Shown here one piece after another: positions 4,703-5,382 of a DNA stretch of 5,382 nucleotides. A program made the translations under genes and the position numbers. How positions within the stretch are numbered: position 1 is the stretch's first letter; each line of letters begins with the position of its first letter. The notes beneath the pieces were generated by a model. It saw nothing but the letters and a program-made list of their open reading frames with translations, did not search any database and was not told where the DNA came from. Source of the stretch: Promethearchaeota archaeon (GTDB lineage Archaea; Asgardarchaeota; Lokiarchaeia; Sigynarchaeales; SOKP01). The stretch is taken from NCBI GenBank assembly GCA_030620005.1, contig JAUXAJ010000318.1:1-5382 (forward strand), given 5' to 3'.

Positions 4703-5382
4703 GGATGTATCAATGAAATAAATTGCGAAGGAAATGTTATAAAAGATAATAAATGTGAGGATATTGACTTAAATATAACTACAATTAATGTCATAATTAT
4801 ATTTATTATTATTATGATTATTGTATTTGTAATTAGTATGTTAAGTTTAGGGAATAAAAGCAAACCTAAAAAAGAATTAAACAACATTGTAGAGAAAGCT
4901 ATACTTAAAAATCATGCAGGAATTGTTGAGCAGGTAGACGAAAAATTGGCCACAAGCCAAGAATTGGAAGAGATTAAAACAGAGCTTGAAAATAGATTTC
5001 CTACAATTGAAAATTTAATTCAAACAAAAGATTTTTCGAAAGCCATTAACGAATTAGAAAACGTTAAAAGTACTGCCAAACAAAATAATTTCGAAGAAAT
5101 TGTTAGTTGGGCGAAGAAAAATTTAAACTTATGTATTAATTTAAAAAAGATTACTAAAAAAGATATCAAGAGCAGATTGCGAATAGTAAAAGATTTAATT
5201 AGAGAAGAACAATTTTCAGGCGCTATAAAAGAATTGAATATCATTGTAGAGAAAGCTAAACTTAAAAATTTTGCCGGAATTATTGAGCAGGCAAACGAAA
5301 AATTGCGCATATGTCAAGAATTAGAAAAAATAAAAACAGAGCTTGAAAATAAATTTCCTGCAATTGAAAATCTAATTCAAAC
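4646..5382 (+). CDS. Continuation of the beta-helix protein past TGA: TM helix and helical repeats (3' partial)
   Basis: The frame of the upstream beta-helix gene stays open after its TGA for 245 codons to the window edge. It completes coil 12 ('LEDSDDNEVKRN'), adds a final degenerate coil with three Cys, then a strongly hydrophobic helix at 4784-4843 ('INVIIIFIIIMIIVFVISML') followed by a basic stop-transfer stretch 'GNKSKPKK'. The rest is alpha-helical, Lys/Glu-rich and predicted cytoplasmic, built of TPR-like repeats ('FSKAINEL', 'FSGAIKEL'). The topology (signal, outer beta-helix, one membrane helix, inner helices) only makes sense as one protein with the upstream part. If translated separately, the first in-frame ATG is at 4814, inside the membrane helix, and no ribosome site precedes it. 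It may therefore be a recently broken gene, a recoded gene, or a sequence error at the TGA. The end lies outside the window. Confidence 0.7.
4874..5382 (+). repeat. 357-bp (119-residue) tandem repeat, second copy cut by window edge
   Basis: Copy 1 is 4874-5230; copy 2 begins at 5231 and its first 152 bases are visible. By hand count 130 of 152 bases and 38 of 50 residues match. Within each unit are two related halves about 60 residues apart, each with 'FS.AI.EL...', 'NF..I...A...L..C..L.KI', resembling TPR-like helical hairpins. The array starts mid-unit right after the membrane helix. Confidence 0.85.

Noticed and set aside
4588..4887. Minus-strand frame of about 99 codons over the TGA region
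   Set aside because: The plus frame across this stretch has a coherent coil, membrane helix and repeat pattern; the antisense product is Ile/Ser/Leu low-complexity.
5020..5310. Minus-strand frame over the helical repeats
   Set aside because: Antisense of a Lys/Glu-rich helical region; it spans a boundary between repeat copies without repeating itself.

Overview
The window is strongly AT-rich and densely packed with plus-strand genes. It looks like a piece of an Asgard archaeon, most likely of the Lokiarchaeia type. The clues are archaeal promoter elements (TATA boxes, T-run terminators, a GGTGA ribosome site), an E2/UBC-like protein, winged-helix and SPFH proteins, and a large secreted NosD-like beta-helix protein whose N-terminal pattern (signal segment, acidic linker, 'W..AK.N..W..G.G....P..IENVTIDA') I associate with the expanded NosD families of Lokiarchaea. 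This assignment is by recognition, not by a search.

Layout: (1) 1-561, the 3' end of a gene whose C-terminal ~150 residues fit a ubiquitin-conjugating-enzyme (UBC/E2) fold with a candidate catalytic Cys. (2) 562-951, non-coding or nearly so: a perfect hairpin with T-rich downstream sequence (terminator or structured 3' RNA), a possible 40-residue membrane or signal peptide on the minus strand, and a compact control region in which a 16-bp perfect palindrome abuts a TATA box. (3) 952-2346, a 464-residue protein with an N-terminal winged helix, a long helical middle and two C-terminal winged helices. (4) 2419-3288, an SPFH (YdjI-like) protein with a C-terminal SHOCT-like tail. It follows gene 3 after a short A-rich gap with no T-run, so the two may be co-transcribed from the palindrome-controlled promoter. 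(5) 3437-5382 (runs off the window), a very large surface protein: signal segment, 12 or so parallel beta-helix coils, a transmembrane helix, then cytoplasmic tandem alpha-helical repeats.

The most striking observation is that the surface-protein reading frame is cut by a single in-frame TGA (4643-4645) inside beta-helix coil 12. The frame then continues without interruption for 245 codons, through the membrane helix and the helical repeats, to the window edge. The TGA falls at a column that is Cys in two neighbouring coils and Trp in another. It may be a fresh nonsense mutation, a sequence error, or recoding or readthrough. If read through, the product is an anchored receptor-like protein; if not, it is a soluble secreted beta-helix.

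Functionally, the window combines a possible ubiquitin-type enzyme, a candidate self-regulated winged-helix/SPFH pair and a surface protein. Links among them are inference from proximity only.
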